Part shown: piece by piece, positions 62,840-64,000 of the stretch
Layout of the letters: the number at the start of each line of letters is the position of its first letter
How positions within the stretch are numbered: the stretch's first letter is position 1
Assembly (NCBI RefSeq): GCF_000189635.1
Contig: NW_002476559.1
Span: 1,964,252-2,028,251, forward strand
DNA length: 64,000 nucleotides
From: Tetrahymena thermophila SB210
Lineage: Eukaryota; Ciliophora; Oligohymenophorea; Hymenostomatida; Tetrahymenidae
Direction: 5' to 3'
Notes under the pieces: model-generated
Databases searched by the model: none
Told to the model about the DNA's origin: nothing
What the model saw: only the letters and a program-made list of their open reading frames with translations
Made by a program: the position numbers and the translations under genes

Positions 62840-64000
62840 TTTGACAATTTGCTTGCTTGCTTTATTTCAAAAGTGTAATTTGATTTGATTTGATTGAAGT
62901 AAACTTTAATTTTGCGAATGAAATTGAATATTTATTAATTTATTTTAATCATCAAATATTAAATTTGAAAAATAATCTTGAATAAATTAATTAATAACTA
63001 ACTATTTAATTATTATATTAAATAAATATTTCAGATTCAAAAATTCATCATTAAAACAAGTAGCATATTTGAATTGCCAATTAAATAGTAGATTCATTTA
63101 GACAAAAGAGTAAAGTACTAACTACTTAAACTAATTTATTTTACTAAGACAGTTTAATCAAATATTTTTAAAAAAGAGATTAAATATTCAATCAATATTA
63201 TTTTTCTTTAAAAATATTTTTTTAAATAGTATTTAATCGATCAGAAATTTGAATTTATTTTCTTTTGAGTTGATATTAATTGGTAAATAAATTATATTAT
63301 TTATCATCAAGAAGATTAATTTTAGATTTCTAAATTTAAAATTTATTACGAATATTAAATTATTTAAATTATTTTTTCATTTTCGAATGTTAATTTTACT
63401 TTACATTAATAAATTATTTAAAAAACTTCATTTTTTATCTAAAATCATCACTAAATATAATAAAAAAAATACTATTTAAGCATCAAACAGCATTAAAAAA
63501 ATCACTTATTTTTAAATCAAATTAAAATATATGAAATAATATTATTATTTATAATGATTAATTACATATTACTTACTGCATTGGAATATTGAGAATTCTA
63601 TTATAATCTTGTATGTTTATAAAGTTAATCTACAATTAATAAATTCAAAGTAAATTTTTATTTTAGTATTTTCATAAATTAATTAGAAATATTTTAAAAT
63701 AAAGAGATTAAAGTTCTATTTTATCTTTTAATAAAAAGAAAAATAAATAACTATAAAATGAATTTTTTAAGGAAATCATGTTCTAATTTAAATAATATTA
63801 GATTAATATAACTTCTTTTAGAATTCAAATATATATTTTTTTATTGTAGTTAGTTAGAATATAAGTCATTTGTTAAATTAAAAGATACAATTAATTATAA
63901 AAATATCAAAAAAATGCCTTGTTATAATTTGAATTAATTTTAATTATCAAAATCAAAGTCTTTTTAAAAAATATTTTTAATTTGTAATTAATTAGAATAT
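62840..64000. other. Intergenic to the window end
   Basis: AT-rich upstream DNA of the 949-aa gene. No gene, RNA or repeat of note recognised. Confidence 0.55.

Overview
The window reads as macronuclear DNA of an oligohymenophorean ciliate, most likely Tetrahymena. It is extremely AT-rich, and genes only open up when TAA and TAG are read as glutamine and TGA is the sole stop. With that code I can follow long frames such as a 1334-codon intronless gene and genes whose exon phases agree across up to eight introns. Introns are short, AT-rich and GT-AG. A gene for phosphoenolpyruvate mutase, the entry enzyme for the phosphonolipids these ciliates are known for, fits the assignment. All coordinates and exon joins were worked out by eye from the sequence; family names rest on motifs, not on searches.

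Layout. 1-3475: gene-poor, with a diverged ~0.8-0.95 kb duplication (1-970 / 1560-2345) and a small tandem repeat. 3476-6241 (+): a leucine-rich-repeat gene with one repeat per exon. 6738-7787 (-): a TPR protein. 8932-14125 (-): a FYVE + TBC-like + coiled-coil protein, a probable Rab/endosome factor. 14975-16090 (+): two tandem tiny membrane proteins. 16622-19270 (-): an 882-aa disordered/acidic protein. 21758-23306 (+): PEP mutase.

24416-42803 is a lineage-specific cluster. Five copies of a multi-pass membrane-protein gene, all on the minus strand (four intact, one decayed), are interleaved with plus-strand genes that three of them meet head to head: a giant 1334-aa LRR protein and two nearly identical 304-aa Cys/His + coiled-coil proteins. 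A 100-N assembly gap (39483-39582) lies inside this cluster.

43256-45568 (-): a protein ending in ankyrin repeats. 47291-51521 (+): a 1278-aa protein with a C-terminal FCP1/SCP-type phosphatase domain. 51995-57842 (-): a local duplication of RBR (RING-IBR-RING) ubiquitin ligases with a predicted myristoyl/palmitoyl N-terminus, two full copies flanking a truncated one. 58341-58463: an (AGTT)n microsatellite. 59284-62839 (-): a seven-exon 949-aa protein with an N-terminal jelly-roll-like domain and a long Asn/Gln-rich tail.

Functionally the window mixes conserved cell biology (membrane traffic, ubiquitin ligation, protein phosphatase, phosphonate synthesis) with recently duplicated ciliate-specific families. 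I saw no tRNA, rRNA, CRISPR array or recognisable transposon or virus-derived gene.
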